This document shows positions 5,378 through 6,098 of a stretch of 6,098 nt of DNA, in pieces. Position 1 is the first letter of the stretch. Each line of letters begins with the position of its first letter. The position numbers and the translations under genes are program-made. The notes beneath the pieces are model-generated. The model searched no databases and was not told the DNA's origin. It was given only the letters and a program-made list of their open reading frames with translations. Source of the stretch: Clostridia bacterium (GTDB lineage Bacteria; Bacillota; Clostridia; Lutisporales; Lutisporaceae); contig JAQSYB010000132.1 of assembly GCA_029256365.1 (NCBI GenBank), positions 1 to 6,098 of the forward strand, read 5' to 3'.

Positions 5378-6098
5378 TTAAAAATTGAAGACTTCGTCGA
5401 TTTCTTCAGGAGTAAAGTCCCAAACCACATTGTGAGGAGGACATGGCTCATATTCGAAGAATTCAGGCAGACGATCGTGTGAGTTGGTAAAACCGGCTGC
5501 TTTGTTGAAGGCACGCTCAACCTTAAGAACGGATTCACCCAGTTTGTCAACATCAACCGCAGTCAAGGCTATACCATATTGAGCATTGATCATGTCGATC
5601 AACGCTTGGTATCCACCCGGATTGTCAGCTATGCCGAAATAAACAAATAGACACATACCGGTACTGTCAACTGCTGCTGTTCCGATTTGCATAGCACGGG
5701 CATATTCGATTTGGCCGTCTTTCTTAAGTGGATCTATATTAGCGCCTACTTTTAATATGTTACCTGAGATACAGTCGTAAGCAGGGATACCCTGATCTTT
5801 TACAACAGGTACTCTGAACAAACCGCAAGCCTTACCTACGACAGATGTACCGCTAGCAAGTATTCGCCCTAAAGGCGTAGGAACGTAAATTTGGTTAACA
5901 GCCTCCAACACAGCTTTACCGTCACCCCAAGGCAACAGTCCGCCCTCCATAGCAGTCGCGATAGCAACAGCAGTTTCTATACTATCTATACCTAAATCGT
6001 CCATTGCACGGTCGATATATGCAATGTCATCTAAATCCTTGATGCCTGCGTCAGCGCCAAGGCCCCAGATCGTTTCATACTCAAAACCACTCGTAATG
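5378..6098 (-). CDS. aor: Tungsten-containing aldehyde:ferredoxin oxidoreductase, C-terminal part (5' end outside the window), with an apparent internal deletion
   Basis: The last 239 codons are visible; the reading frame is open to the window edge, so the ATG at 6002-6004 is an internal methionine, not the start. AORs oxidise aldehydes to acids with ferredoxin, using a tungsten bis-pterin and a [4Fe-4S] cluster, usually in about 600 residues. Recognisable family blocks are FEYETIWGLGADAGI, DLGIDSIE (pterin contact region), AMEGGLLPWGDG, TPLGRILASG and RVPVVKDQGIPAYD. DSTGMC (5651-5668) has the conserved Asp and the fourth cluster-ligand Cys; the other three Cys lie upstream of the window. 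The gene ends PPHNVVWDFTPEEIDEVFNF. Directly after IPAYD the usual DPR...YAT...H segment, about 25 residues with the active-site-proximal His, is missing, and the sequence resumes at CISGNILKVG. No frameshift or stop is seen. It is the first visible gene of the operon. Confidence 0.93.
   Translation of the reverse strand, partial: ITSGFEYETIWGLGADAGIKDLDDIAYIDRAMDDLGIDSIETAVAIATAMEGGLLPWGDGKAVLEAVNQIYVPTPLGRILASGTSVVGKACGLFRVPVVKDQGIPAYDCISGNILKVGANIDPLKKDGQIEYARAMQIGTAAVDSTGMCLFVYFGIADNPGGYQALIDMINAQYGIALTAVDVDKLGESVLKVERAFNKAAGFTNSHDRLPEFFEYEPCPPHNVVWDFTPEEIDEVFNF

Noticed and set aside
5374..5556. 60-codon minus-strand frame overlapping the aor 3' end
   Set aside because: Shadow frame; the aor frame carries the conserved C-terminal sequence.

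Overview
The window looks like part of the chromosome of an anaerobic, low- to mid-GC Gram-positive bacterium of the Clostridia. The evidence is strong AGGAGG-type ribosome binding sites, AT-rich intergenic DNA, a lipoprotein-type solute-binding protein, a sigma-54-dependent activator, and an oxygen-sensitive tungsten enzyme with its radical SAM partner. The genus cannot be told from the sequence.

Layout. Positions 1-1057 (minus strand) hold the 5' end of an amino-acid ABC permease gene, preceded by its lipoprotein binding-protein gene. The latter has a consensus sigma-A promoter at 1149-1177. Positions 1058-1304 are a 247-bp divergent intergenic region. Positions 1305-3191 (plus strand) encode a GAF-PAS-AAA+-Fis sigma-54 activator of the AcoR type. 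Positions 3192-3281 hold a hairpin terminator between convergent genes. Positions 3282-6098 (minus strand) are the downstream part of a tungsten aldehyde:ferredoxin oxidoreductase (AOR) operon. In transcription order it contains aor (3' end only), a ThiS/MoaD-fold protein without the usual Gly-Gly tail, a radical SAM/SPASM protein of the AOR-associated maturase type (Cmo-like), and a MoaD-like sulfur carrier ending in Gly-Gly-Gly. Hairpins sit after aor and after the first ThiS-like gene, so expression is probably stepped rather than uniform.

How the parts may work together. AORs oxidise aldehydes to carboxylates with ferredoxin, using a tungsten bis-pterin cofactor and a [4Fe-4S] cluster. 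The two ubiquitin-fold proteins and the radical SAM protein are plausible cofactor or enzyme maturation factors. The sigma-54 activator, encoded convergently, is a candidate regulator of aor, whose promoter lies outside the window. The cystine/amino-acid transporter may be an unrelated neighbour or may supply amino acids whose fermentation generates aldehydes; this link is speculation.

Most notable observation. The visible AOR C-terminal half appears to lack the conserved block between the P-x-YD motif and the NILKVG region. In the family this block carries the DPR motif and a histidine near the active site. The reading frame is intact across the gap, so this looks like a clean in-frame deletion or an unusual AOR variant.
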